A stretch of DNA of 64,000 bases from the NCBI GenBank assembly GCA_965247615.1, contig OZ252022.1:2981572-3045571 (forward strand), given 5' to 3'. Made by a program: the position numbers and the translations under genes. The stretch's first letter is position 1, and the number at the start of each line of letters is the position of its first letter. The notes below the pieces were generated by a model. That model ran no database searches. It had not been told where the DNA came from and saw only the letters and a program-made list of their open reading frames with translations. The DNA is from G965197715 sp965247615. GTDB lineage: Bacteria; Chloroflexota; Dehalococcoidia; Lucifugimonadales; UBA1127. This document shows, in pieces, positions 24,008 to 32,172 of the stretch.

Positions 24008-26316
24008 AGCCCGTCCCTCCGTCCCAACAGCCCCCTCAGCATGGCGGCGGCCACCGCCTTGTCCAAGGGCTGATTGTTGTTGCCGCACTTGGGCGACTGG
24101 ATGCAGCCCGGGCACCCGGCGCGGCACGGGCACTCCGAGACGGCGCGCAGGGTCGACTCCCACAGCTCCTCGATGATGTCGAAGCCGCGTTCGGTGATGC
24201 CGACGCCGCCTGGATAGCCGTCGTAGATGAACACCTCCGGCCGCCCGGTGTCCATGTGGAGGGGTGTGGAGACGCCGCCGATGTCGTTGCGGTCGCACAG
24301 CGCGAAGAGCGGAAGCACGCCGATGGCCGCATGCTCGGCGGCGTGGAGGCCACCGGCCAGGTCTCCGCGGGCATCCAGGATGTCCTCCAGCGTGTCTTCA
24401 GGCAACTCGAACCAGAGGGCCATGGTCGTGAACCGGTGCGGCGGCAGGTCCAGGGCCACCTCGCCCCCCAGGCTCCCCTCGGTAAGGTGAAGCAGTCGCT
24501 TGTAGGCCACCACCTGGGAGGTCACCTCCACCTCGCCGAAGAAGACCCGGGACCCCGCCGGCCCCTGCCTCTCCTTGTACGTGTTCAGGACGCGGATATC
24601 CGCAAGCTCCCTGGCCTGCGTGTAGTAGGCCGCGTCCGTGGCGGCGACGGCGGCGGTCCGCGTGAGTTGGTCCAGGTCCGCGACCATGTAGGGCTCGCCC
24701 TGGTGTAGGTAGACAGCCCCGGGATGAAGCTGGGCGAAGGCCACGCTCTCCTCGATGCCAGCCTCCATGATCCGTCCGGTGGTCGACTCCACGACGGTGT
24801 AGCCCTGTCCCGAGGCGGCGCGCAAGCTCACGTCTTGCGCGGGGTAGGTGACGGAGGGTTCCAGGAACCAGCGGCCCTTCCCCTGCCGCAGAAGTCCGGC
24901 CTCCACCAGCTCGGCGACACGCTGAGGAAAGCTCGGGCCGAAGAGGGCCTCGTCCCCGGCGGTCAGGGGCGCCTCGTAGGCGGCGCAGAGCAGATGGGGC
25001 GCCAGGATGTACGGGTTCTCGGGGGCGATGCGCGCCTCCTCATGCGAACGGCCGAAGAAGAAGTCCGGGTGCCGCATCAGGTACTGGTCCAGGGGGTTGT
25101 CCCGCGCCACTAGGAGGGCCAGGGACGCGTCGCCGCGGCGTCCGCTCCGGCCCGCCTGCTGCCAGGTGCTGGCGACGCTTCCCGGATACCCCGTGAGCAG
25201 GGAGGCGTCCAGGTCGCCGACGTCTATGCCGAGCTCCAATGCGTTGGTCGTCGCCACGCCCAGGAGCCGGCCCGACTTCAGGTCCCGCTCCACGCGCCGG
25301 CGGTCCTCCGGCAGATAGGTGCCCCGATAGGGCGCCACACGCTGGGAAAGGGCGACGGACTCCCGGCGCAGCAGGTCCCGGACGGACCGGTACACCAGCT
25401 CCGCCATCCGGCGGGTACGCACGAAGGCCATGGTGCGCACCTCCCGCTGGACCAGGCCCGCCATCAGCTGGGCGACCTCTCCCGTGGGGCTCTTGCGCTG
25501 GGGCATCGGGTGGTCTTTCGCGTCGTCGCGGAAGGGCGGGTTCCAGAAGGCGAACTCCTTGCTGCCGGACGGAGAACCGTCCGCCGTGACCTCATGAAAG
25601 GGCAGCCCCACCAGGCGCCCGGCAAGGTCGCCGGGGTTGGCGATGGTGGCCGAGCAGAGGATGAACTGAGGGTTGGCGCCGTAGCGTGCGCAGAGACGCC
25701 GGAGCCGGCGGACCAGCCCCGCCACGTGGGAGCCGAAGACGCCGCGGTAGACGTGAGCCTCATCCAGCACGACGAAGCGCAGGCCGGCCAACGTCTGGGC
25801 CCATACGCGGTGATTCGGCAGGATCCCCACGTGGAGCATGTCCGGGTTGCTGAGGATGACGCGCACGCTCCTGCGAATGCGGGCCCGCTCTTCCGACGGC
25901 GTATCGCCGTCGTAGATGGCGGACCGGATGCGCGCGCCCCGGGGCGCCAGCGCGTCCAGAGCGCGAAGCTGGTCCCTGGCTAGGGCCTTGGTCGGGTAGA
26001 GGAGCAGCGCGCGGTCGGCGGAGCCCTCCAGCATTGCCTGGAGGATGGGCACGGCGTAGCAGAGGCTCTTGCCGCTGGCGGCGGGGGTCGCCACCGCGAC
26101 GTGCTCACCGCGGGCCAGGGCGTTGACGGCCTCGGCCTGGTGGCGATAGAGGGGAAGAAGCCCGCGCTCCCGCAGGGCGCATTCCAGGTCGGGGTGCAGG
26201 GGAGCGTCCAGGCGCCCGGCGCTGGCCTCTCGTGAGGGAAGGGACTCGATGTGGGTGAGCTGTCCCTGGTACGAGGGCTGGCGGCGCAGCTCCTCCAGGA
26301 AGGCGCGGGCGTCCAT
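24004..26316 (-). CDS. DEAD/DEAH-box helicase with DUF1998 domain (MrfA/Hrq1-like)
   Basis: The 770-residue protein is an SF2 helicase: ATPAASGKS (Walker A) near residue 75, LDEAHVYR (motif II), LCSATIAN (motif III), then TTNALELGIDVG and QQAGRSGRRGD (motifs V and VI). The C-terminal DUF1998-type region ends in a four-cysteine cluster, CPCRAGCPGCIQSPKCGN. MrfA of this family repairs mitomycin-type DNA damage and unwinds 3'-5'. No MrfB-like exonuclease is adjacent. The start MDARAFLEEL at 26316 is preferred over an upstream extension of low-complexity sequence. The downstream cupin is coupled by GTGA. Confidence 0.92.
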   Translation of the reverse strand: MDARAFLEELRRQPSYQGQLTHIESLPSREASAGRLDAPLHPDLECALRERGLLPLYRHQAEAVNALARGEHVAVATPAASGKSLCYAVPILQAMLEGSADRALLLYPTKALARDQLRALDALAPRGARIRSAIYDGDTPSEERARIRRSVRVILSNPDMLHVGILPNHRVWAQTLAGLRFVVLDEAHVYRGVFGSHVAGLVRRLRRLCARYGANPQFILCSATIANPGDLAGRLVGLPFHEVTADGSPSGSKEFAFWNPPFRDDAKDHPMPQRKSPTGEVAQLMAGLVQREVRTMAFVRTRRMAELVYRSVRDLLRRESVALSQRVAPYRGTYLPEDRRRVERDLKSGRLLGVATTNALELGIDVGDLDASLLTGYPGSVASTWQQAGRSGRRGDASLALLVARDNPLDQYLMRHPDFFFGRSHEEARIAPENPYILAPHLLCAAYEAPLTAGDEALFGPSFPQRVAELVEAGLLRQGKGRWFLEPSVTYPAQDVSLRAASGQGYTVVESTTGRIMEAGIEESVAFAQLHPGAVYLHQGEPYMVADLDQLTRTAAVAATDAAYYTQARELADIRVLNTYKERQGPAGSRVFFGEVEVTSQVVAYKRLLHLTEGSLGGEVALDLPPHRFTTMALWFELPEDTLEDILDARGDLAGGLHAAEHAAIGVLPLFALCDRNDIGGVSTPLHMDTGRPEVFIYDGYPGGVGITERGFDIIEELWESTLRAVSECPCRAGCPGCIQSPKCGNNNQPLDKAVAAAMLRGLLGRRDGL

Positions 26317-26396
26317 GGAGGTTAGTGTAGCATGGCGCGTCGTGTCGCACGTGTGGTCGGTGGACTGAGCAGCTGCGGCAGCATCAGCAGGCGGGC

Positions 26397-26702
26397 TCAC
26401 CGGCCTTGAGGCCCCTCCAGCAGCTCCGTCTCGCACCCCACCACCTCCGCTTCTCCGAGGGTCTCCCCCTCAATGAAGCGGACCGCCTCCGCCAGGAGCT
26501 CGCCGGCGTACCTGGAGCTGCTGCTCACGCACGAGAGCCCAAGCTCGGCCGCCTGCCACTTCTCGGTGTCGCCCACCTCGGCGACGGAGACGTTGAACCG
26601 CTTGCGGATGCGGCTCGTCAGGGACCGGAGCACCCCCCGCTTGCCCTTGAGGGAGTGGTTCCCCGGCAGATGGAGGGTGATTCTACAGGTGGCGACGTAC
26701 AT
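26397..26702 (-). CDS. DUF503 (YlxP-like) protein
   Basis: The 101-residue protein has the family pattern CRITLHLPGNHSLKGKRGVLRSL at the N-terminus, RKRFNVSVAEVGD in the middle, then WQAAELGLSCVS. DUF503 proteins often sit in the nusA-infB-rbfA region and may bind RNA; here the gene is instead upstream of the DUF1998 helicase. The length is near the usual 90-100. The role is unknown. Confidence 0.88.
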   Translation of the reverse strand: MYVATCRITLHLPGNHSLKGKRGVLRSLTSRIRKRFNVSVAEVGDTEKWQAAELGLSCVSSSSRYAGELLAEAVRFIEGETLGEAEVVGCETELLEGPQGR

Positions 26703-26890
26703 GGGGAGAGCACTGTGAGCGGCAAGCTATACGCGGGGCGCAGGGCAACCGTCGACGGGCGGAAAGAGGAAGCAGCACGGCCGTGTCTCGTCCGTGGGAG
26801 ACAAGGCAAAGGCCCGGAGCTCTTGGATCGCAGGGAGCGCCTGGCGCGAAGCGGCTTGGCCCTGCCCGCCAAGCCGCCGCGGGGAATCGA

Positions 26891-27190
26891 CTACGCCTGA
26901 CCGGTGCTCCGCATCGTTGCGAAGCAGTCGCTGCAGTAGACGGGGCGTCCGAGCCTCGGCTCGAAGGGGACCTCGGTTTCCTTGTTGCAGGAAGCGCAGA
27001 CAACCGGATACATCTGCCGGGGCCCGCTCGTGTAGCCGGAACGCGTGCGCCGCCGCTCCATGCGACAGGCGGGGCATCGGGAGGGTTCGTAGAGCAGCTG
27101 GTGCTGCTGATAGAACTCCTGCTCGCCGGCAGTGAAGACGAACTCCGTTCCGCAATCCCTGCATGCTAGGGTCTTATCCAAGAACGCCAC
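26891..27190 (-). CDS. Zinc-ribbon protein (two CxxC pairs per half)
   Basis: The 99-residue protein has four CxxC pairs: CRDCG and CPACR in the first half, CASC and CSDC in the second, enough for two zinc sites. The first half resembles the probable zinc-ribbon family that begins with ACRDCGTEFVFTAGEQEFY. Such proteins are often made in stress or starvation and may bind nucleic acid; this is weakly supported. GGAGG precedes the start. It heads the reverse-strand series. Confidence 0.8.
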   Translation of the reverse strand: MAFLDKTLACRDCGTEFVFTAGEQEFYQQHQLLYEPSRCPACRMERRRTRSGYTSGPRQMYPVVCASCNKETEVPFEPRLGRPVYCSDCFATMRSTGQA

Positions 27191-27420
27191 CGGACACCTC
27201 CTTGGTGCCTGACCTTGTACACCGTTCCTGAGCCTGTGGCGCCGTTCAATCCCCTGCAGCAGGGCTCCAGAGCGCGTTTCGCTGCCCAGGCTGGTCTGAT
27301 GCCATCCAGAGTATACAAGGCGTCACAGGGCAGAACAACCCCCGATTTTCGCATTGGCGCGTCCAGCCCGCGGGCATGTCGACCCCCCTCCGCACCAGGC
27401 GTGGGGGCAGGGCCGCGCCG

Positions 27421-27987
27421 CTAGCCGAAGAGCTCCTCCGTCAGCTCGTCCAGCTTCGCTTTGTTAATGACCCCCGTCCATTTGCGCGCAACCTTCCCGT
27501 CCGGCGTGACGAAGACCGTCGTCGGCATGCCCTGTACGCCGTACTCCACTATGACGTCGCCGGACTGCGCCTGGCCCGTGGGGTAGGTGATGCCGGTTTC
27601 GTCCAGGAATCGCACCGCTGTGGCCCTGTCGCCCAGGCCGGTGTACGGGCCGACGTCGACGCCCACTACGACGATCCGGTCCTCGTCCTTTACCTCCTGC
27701 CAGAGCTCCTCGAAGTCCGGCATCTCGGCACGGCACGGGGCGCAGAGGGGCGCCCAGAAGTTCAGCACGACTCCCCTGCCCCGGAGGTCTGCCAGTGCCA
27801 GATTGTCCGCGCCTCCAAGGAACGACTGCCCCGTGTACAGGGGAACGCTGAACGCGGGCGCGGCGGGGGCACTCGTGGTATCATTGGTGGCGTCCCCGCC
27901 GCTGCACGCGGCGGCCCCGAGTAGGACGAGGCCCCAAAGGACGGTCCAGGGACCCCGTCGCCCAGGAGCTTGGATTGAGACTCCCAT
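27421..27987 (-). CDS. TlpA-type thioredoxin lipoprotein (CxxC form)
   Basis: The 188-residue protein has an N-terminal hydrophobic segment ending in a lipobox LGAAAC (Cys 28), then a TlpA/ResA-like domain with NFWAPLCAPCRAEMPDFEEL, active site CAPC at 82-85, and MPTTVFVTPDG carrying the cis-proline. It would be anchored outside the membrane and reduce or isomerise disulfides, for example in cytochrome maturation. The start at 27987 is chosen for the lipoprotein signal. It is divergent from the UxxC-type tandem TlpA gene and is its Cys-containing counterpart: CAPCRAE aligns with UPTCRAE. Confidence 0.88.
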   Translation of the reverse strand: MGVSIQAPGRRGPWTVLWGLVLLGAAACSGGDATNDTTSAPAAPAFSVPLYTGQSFLGGADNLALADLRGRGVVLNFWAPLCAPCRAEMPDFEELWQEVKDEDRIVVVGVDVGPYTGLGDRATAVRFLDETGITYPTGQAQSGDVIVEYGVQGMPTTVFVTPDGKVARKWTGVINKAKLDELTEELFG

Positions 27988-28166
27988 AAGACCTCCGGAT
28001 TGAGAATGATCGCGGTGGGTGTTGATTTGGATGCCCGGCGCCTGCCAGCGATGCACCCATTGTACGGGAGAGAACCGGGACCATCGGCGCGGCGTATACC
28101 CAGACGAGGCGCTCCCCATCGAGGGCGCCCCGCGTCGATAGGCTGCCGAACGAGGAGAGGACTGGC

Positions 28167-29456
28167 GTGAGGAAGAGCTTCACCGCAGCGCTGATTTTCG
28201 CCGCCATCTTGGTCGTGGCCTGCGGCGGCGGCGCACCCGCCGCCGCTCCTCCACCCGCGCCCGACGCGGCCCCGCCCCCGCCCAGCCGGGACACGCAGGC
28301 CGCCCAAACCGCCGCCGTCGTGCCGTCCCCCCAGCCGGAGACCACCGCCCCACAGGAACCCGGGATTGCCGTGGGCAACAAGGTCGGCAACCGCGCACCC
28401 GACTTCCGGGTGACGACGTTCGACGGCGTGACCGTGACTCCGGCCGACCTCAAGGGAAAACCGTACATCCTCTACTTCTTCGCCACGTGGTGACCAACCT
28501 GCCGTGCCGAGTTTCGGCACCTCAAAGCCCTCCACCCGCCCTACGCAGACGCCGTGCAGGTCCTTGCCGTCAGCATCGACCCCGGCGACGATGCTGACAA
28601 GATCAGCAGCTACCAGGATCGGAACGACTACCGCTGGCCCATGGCGCTGACGAGCCGGGATATGCTGGTGGCGTACGGCGTCAGACAGCAGTCAACCAAG
28701 TTCGCCATCGATGCCGACGGCATCATCACGTACACGCGGGGCCCCGGGAACGCAGGGAAAGACGGGTGGACGCGCATCCTGGAGACCGCGGCGCCCGGCG
28801 CCTCACAACCGCCCGCCTCCACAGCGCCACCGGCAGCGCCGCCGCCTGCCCCCACCACGGCCCCACGCCCTTCCCCAGCCCCCCAGCCCACGGCGGCCCC
28901 CCGGCCCACCGCAAGCCCCGCGCCTCCTCCGCCCCCACAGCCCACCCCCACAACCCCGCCCGCGCCCACGGTAGCACCGCCACCGCCCACACCGACGGCC
29001 ACCCCGGAGCCCGAGGTCGCGGTGGGCAACAAGGTCGGCAACCGCGCACCAGACTTCCAGGTGACGACCGTTGACGGCGTGACTGTGACACCTGCGGAAC
29101 TCGAGGGAAAGCCCTATATCCTCTACTTCTTCGCCACCTGGTGACCTATCTGCCGCGCCGAGTTTCGGCAGCTCAAAGCCCTCCACCCGCCCTACGCGGA
29201 CTCAGTGCAGGTCTTGGCCGTCAGCACCGACCCCGGTGACGACAACGACGCCATCCGCAGCTACAAGGATCAGAACGAGTTCCCCTGGCCCATGGCGCCG
29301 ACAAGCCCGGAGATGGTGCGGGCGTATGGCGTCAGGGCCCAGTCCACCAAGTTCGCCATTGATGCCGACGGCATCATCGCGTACACAAAGGGCTACGGCA
29401 ACGCGGGCGAAGCCGAGTGGATACGCATCCTGGAGAGCGTCGCGCCAGCCAGCTAG
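28167..29456 (+). CDS. Tandem TlpA-domain lipoprotein with two selenocysteines (TGA at 28491 and 29142)
   Basis: Read with TGA as Sec, one frame gives 429 residues. A GTG start follows GGAGAGG, and a signal ends in lipobox LVVAC (Cys 19). Domain 1 (about 70-215) contains LYFFATW-U109-PTCRAEF. A Pro/Ala/Thr-rich linker of about 65 residues follows. Domain 2 (about 290-429) contains LYFFATW-U326-PICRAEF. The domains are nearly identical, e.g. KPYILYFFATW and QSTKFAIDADGII in both. Each TGA stands at the first Cys of the WCxxC motif, and homology continues across both. A hairpin begins 10-13 nt after each TGA. TGA is a normal stop in neighbouring genes, so reassignment is unlikely. Expected role: an extracytoplasmic thiol-disulfide or peroxide reductase. 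Conventional calling splits it into three pieces. Confidence 0.88.
28494..28520 (+). promoter_or_regulatory. Candidate bacterial SECIS element 1
   Basis: A 7-bp stem GTGCCGA/TCGGCAC (28504-28510 with 28514-28520) closes a GTT loop that begins with G, 17 nt after the TGA at 28491-28493. This fits known bacterial SECIS limits: stem close to the UGA, apical loop 16-37 nt downstream, and G among the first loop bases. Confidence 0.65.
29145..29171 (+). promoter_or_regulatory. Candidate bacterial SECIS element 2
   Basis: The stem GCCGA/TCGGC (29157-29161 with 29165-29169) closes the same GTT loop, again exactly 17 nt after the TGA at 29142-29144. The stem is shorter than in copy 1 because of two mismatches; an alternative fold pairs CTGCCG with CGGCAG. 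Confidence 0.55.
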
Positions 29457-29534
29457 CCCACCGCCGCACCGACGCGGTAGGGCCTGCTCACCCTGAGGCC
29501 CTTGAAGGCCGCCCACCGGCCCCTGCCCCACCGC

Positions 29535-30650
29535 CTACAGCGCGCTGGTCTCCCTCAGGCGTCGCTCCGGCTCCGAAGGGACCTCTCCAAGCCGCCTCCG
29601 CGCCGGCGAGTCGTGCCGCTTGGCCCCGCTCCTCACCGCCCGGCGCACCAGCTTGACGCCCAAAAGAAAATCGCTCAGGGCAATGTACTCCGGGCCCACT
29701 CCGCCGTCATCCGTGGCGTTGTGGTAGTTGCCCAGAGGGAAGGCGATCCCGGTCGTCGCATAGCCGTGGACGGCGAAGGCGCTGGCCTCGCACGTCCCCC
29801 CGCTCATGAGCTGACGCTGGGCCTTGAACTCGGAGTCTGCGGCCCGGAGCTCTTCTCGGGCCACGTGGAGCACCTGCTCAGCGTCGGCGTCGAAGGTGTA
29901 GGTGGCATCGCCCACCCGCAGCACGGGTCCCTCGCCGATGGCGGCGCCCGGAAGCGCTCGGCTGGCCTCGAGGGAGATGACGAGGCATTCGGGGGGGAGG
30001 CGCCTCTCCTGCGCGATGAGACGCGCGCCGATGAGCCCGACCTCCTCGGCGCGGGTGAAGAGGAAGTACACGTCGCCGGGACCTGGCTCCTGCGCCAGAC
30101 TCTCCAGGGCCAAGAGCATGGCCGCGCACCCGGCCAGGTCGTCAACGGCCCTCATGGTGACGCGCTCATCGTCGCACTGGAAGTCCGGCAGGTCCAGCAC
30201 CACGGGCCGGGGGAGCGTTGGAGCAGCGTCGGCGTCCAGGCGCAGGCGGGCCATCCGCTGCTCCGGGGGGCCGTGGGCGCCGTCGAGCTTGCCGTGGAGG
30301 CGTTCCCCGCCGGGGGCCAGGAGCTGGACAGGCACAGGCTGCGTAAAGCACGCCTGGGGCACTCCGCCCAGGGCGCGGACAACGAGCCTATCCCCGTCCG
30401 ATTCCACCGCCTCGAAGCCGGGGTGGTCCATGTGGGCCACCAGGGCGATGGGCGTCTCGTCCGCATCCTGGCCCGGGCAGTGGACGACTATGTTGCCGTG
30501 GGCGTCAGCCTGGGGTGCGAAGCCCAGCGTCTGGATCCGTCGGCGGACCGCGGACGCCGCGGACGCCTCCCAGTAGGCCACGGCAGGGTGGGCGCCAAGG
30601 TCTGCCAGGACCTCAAGGGACCGCTGGGTCAGATCGCCGGTGGTGCTCAT
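29535..30650 (-). CDS. M42/M20-type zinc aminopeptidase
   Basis: The 371-residue protein matches the dinuclear-zinc peptidases of the M42 (glutamyl aminopeptidase/cellulase M) group. AHMDHPGF gives the first His and Asp at 73/75, RAVDDLAGCAAM the bridging Asp, and FTRAEEVGLIGAR the catalytic and zinc Glu pair. NYHNATDDGGV near the end supplies the last His. The start at 30650 is chosen because it opens on the fold and upstream codons are low-complexity. It would cleave N-terminal residues of peptides in the cytoplasm. Confidence 0.85.
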   Translation of the reverse strand: MSTTGDLTQRSLEVLADLGAHPAVAYWEASAASAVRRRIQTLGFAPQADAHGNIVVHCPGQDADETPIALVAHMDHPGFEAVESDGDRLVVRALGGVPQACFTQPVPVQLLAPGGERLHGKLDGAHGPPEQRMARLRLDADAAPTLPRPVVLDLPDFQCDDERVTMRAVDDLAGCAAMLLALESLAQEPGPGDVYFLFTRAEEVGLIGARLIAQERRLPPECLVISLEASRALPGAAIGEGPVLRVGDATYTFDADAEQVLHVAREELRAADSEFKAQRQLMSGGTCEASAFAVHGYATTGIAFPLGNYHNATDDGGVGPEYIALSDFLLGVKLVRRAVRSGAKRHDSPARRRLGEVPSEPERRLRETSAL

Positions 30651-30789
30651 TGGTGTATCCTGCGCTCCAACTGATGCGCGGCGCGCCTCCGGCGTCCATT
30701 CTAGCACCGCGTCACATGCGGCAGCGGCGCGGGCGAGGGACCGCCCACCCTGAGCCTGTTGAAGGGCGTGTGCGGCGGCGGGCCCGCCC

Positions 30790-31551
30790 CTATCGGCCGG
30801 AACCGATGAGCTCGGGGGCCGGGGCCTCCGCGAGCCTGCTCGCGCGGAAGACCCCCGTGGGCAGGCCGGCGATGGACTCCTTGGCCTCGGAAAGAGACAC
30901 AACGTCGGCGTACTTGGCGTTCATGTCAAAGAGGTTGATCTTGTGGGACGCCTCCCCGCGGTCGAAGCAGCACTCCTCCACCACGGAGAGCCTGTAGTTG
31001 TACGAGAACGCGTCCAGGACGGTGGCGCGCACGCAGCCGCTGGTCGTCGTCCCCGCAATGATGAGGGAGTCCACGCCCAGGTCGATGAGGTAGCCGGCCA
31101 GGGGCGTGCCGAAGAAGACGCTGGGCTTCTCCTTGCGGATCACGACGTCCCGCGGATGGGGCGCGATCTCGGCGACAATGTCGTTGCCGTTGAAGCCTGG
31201 CGCGCCCTTCTGCTCGCCGGAGCGGGAGTTCTTGCTGCTCCAACGGCCGTCGTCGAACATATCGGCGCGCCGGTCCGTTCCCGTGCTGTAGAAGATGGGC
31301 AGATCCTTCTCCCGCGCTGCTTCCAGGAGCTCCCGGATTGCGGCGACGCCCCGCCATCCCTCTTCGCCGCAGCTGTTGCGCCACTTCTTGATGGACTCCA
31401 GGATCGGTTCGGGCTTCTCGCCCGTGAAGTTGTAGTTGACGTCGATGACGATGACCGCGGGGCGGCTTCCAAGTCCCCCCTTCCTCCCGTAGCCCGCTGC
31501 CGCGAAGACAGCCTTATCCCGCTCTGTGAGCAGGTCGTCCCATACGGGCAT
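30790..31551 (-). CDS. Cysteine hydrolase, isochorismatase / N-carbamoylsarcosine amidase family
   Basis: The 253-residue protein has the triad Asp in VIVIDVNYNF (about 37), Lys in VIRKEKPSVFFGTP (about 140) and Cys in GTTTSGCVRATVLDA (about 173). It is the closer-to-complete paralogue of the gene at 7274, with the shared SHKINLFDMNAKYADVVSL block. CAGGAGGGAAGCG precedes the ATG. It is next to the GlcG/HbpS-like gene at 31621. The amide substrate is not known. Confidence 0.87.
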   Translation of the reverse strand: MPVWDDLLTERDKAVFAAAGYGRKGGLGSRPAVIVIDVNYNFTGEKPEPILESIKKWRNSCGEEGWRGVAAIRELLEAAREKDLPIFYSTGTDRRADMFDDGRWSSKNSRSGEQKGAPGFNGNDIVAEIAPHPRDVVIRKEKPSVFFGTPLAGYLIDLGVDSLIIAGTTTSGCVRATVLDAFSYNYRLSVVEECCFDRGEASHKINLFDMNAKYADVVSLSEAKESIAGLPTGVFRASRLAEAPAPELIGSGR

Positions 31552-31620
31552 CGCTTCCCTCCTGCGTTCGATTGTGAGTGCACCGCCCCAGGGGCATCAT
31601 CGCATCGGCCGGGGAATGCG

Positions 31621-32094
31621 TCAACGCGGCTGCAGGCGTTGGGCGTAGGCCGCCTCGATGGCTGCGGCCCCCGCGTCGGCGCAGTCCTGGTCCTGCTCCG
31701 AGGTGCCGCCGCCACAGCCGACGGCGCCGATCACCTGGCCCCCGTGAGCCGCGGGCGTGGCGCCGGGGACGGACGCGAAGGGCCCCGGGACAAGGCCGGC
31801 CTGGACCAGCCCACGGTAGTGGTCGGCGGTGGAGTCGCCGACCTCACAGGTGCGGCGGCGCATCGACACTGCCGCCACGGTGCGGCCGACCACCATCTCC
31901 GCGCTGAAGGCCCCCCGGCCGTCGCCCCGGACGAAGAGCGCCGGGCGGCCGGCCTTGTCGACCACGGCAACGCTCACAATGGCGCCAAGCTCCTTCGCCC
32001 TGGCCTGAGCCGCCCGATAGCCCAGCTCCGCCAGCTCCTGGTCAATCTCCATCTCATACGCGCCCAGCACGCCCCGTACCTCTTTCAAGACCAT
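31621..32094 (-). CDS. GlcG/HbpS (DUF336) family protein
   Basis: The 157-residue protein shows AIVSVAVVDKAGRPALFVRGDG, a central MVVGRTVAAVSMRRRT segment and VIGAVGCGGGTSEQDQDCADAG, the pattern of GlcG/HbpS proteins that bind haem or small molecules and often accompany catabolic operons. GGAGGCGGACTC lies before the ATG. It is divergent from the MFS gene at 32173. A haem-binding or adenosylcobalamin-linked role is possible but not shown. Confidence 0.85.
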   Translation of the reverse strand: MVLKEVRGVLGAYEMEIDQELAELGYRAAQARAKELGAIVSVAVVDKAGRPALFVRGDGRGAFSAEMVVGRTVAAVSMRRRTCEVGDSTADHYRGLVQAGLVPGPFASVPGATPAAHGGQVIGAVGCGGGTSEQDQDCADAGAAAIEAAYAQRLQPR

Positions 32095-32172
32095 GAGTCC
32101 GCCTCCTCTCGCGAAACGTCGCCGCAGGTGTTCTGCAGTCCCATACTATACTAGAGACTACCGCAGCGAGAC

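Noticed and set aside
28554..29144. Separate genes starting at GTG 28554 and GTG 29205 in the TlpA region
   Set aside because: These are the pieces left when the two TGA codons are read as stops. They lack the redox strand, signal peptide and ribosome binding sites, and are in frame with the full-length reading.
28491..29144. Code change in which TGA means Trp or Gly
   Set aside because: TGA ends several intact neighbours (for example the helicase at 24004 and the LLM gene at 34609), and at both sites the position is the redox Cys, not Trp or Gly.
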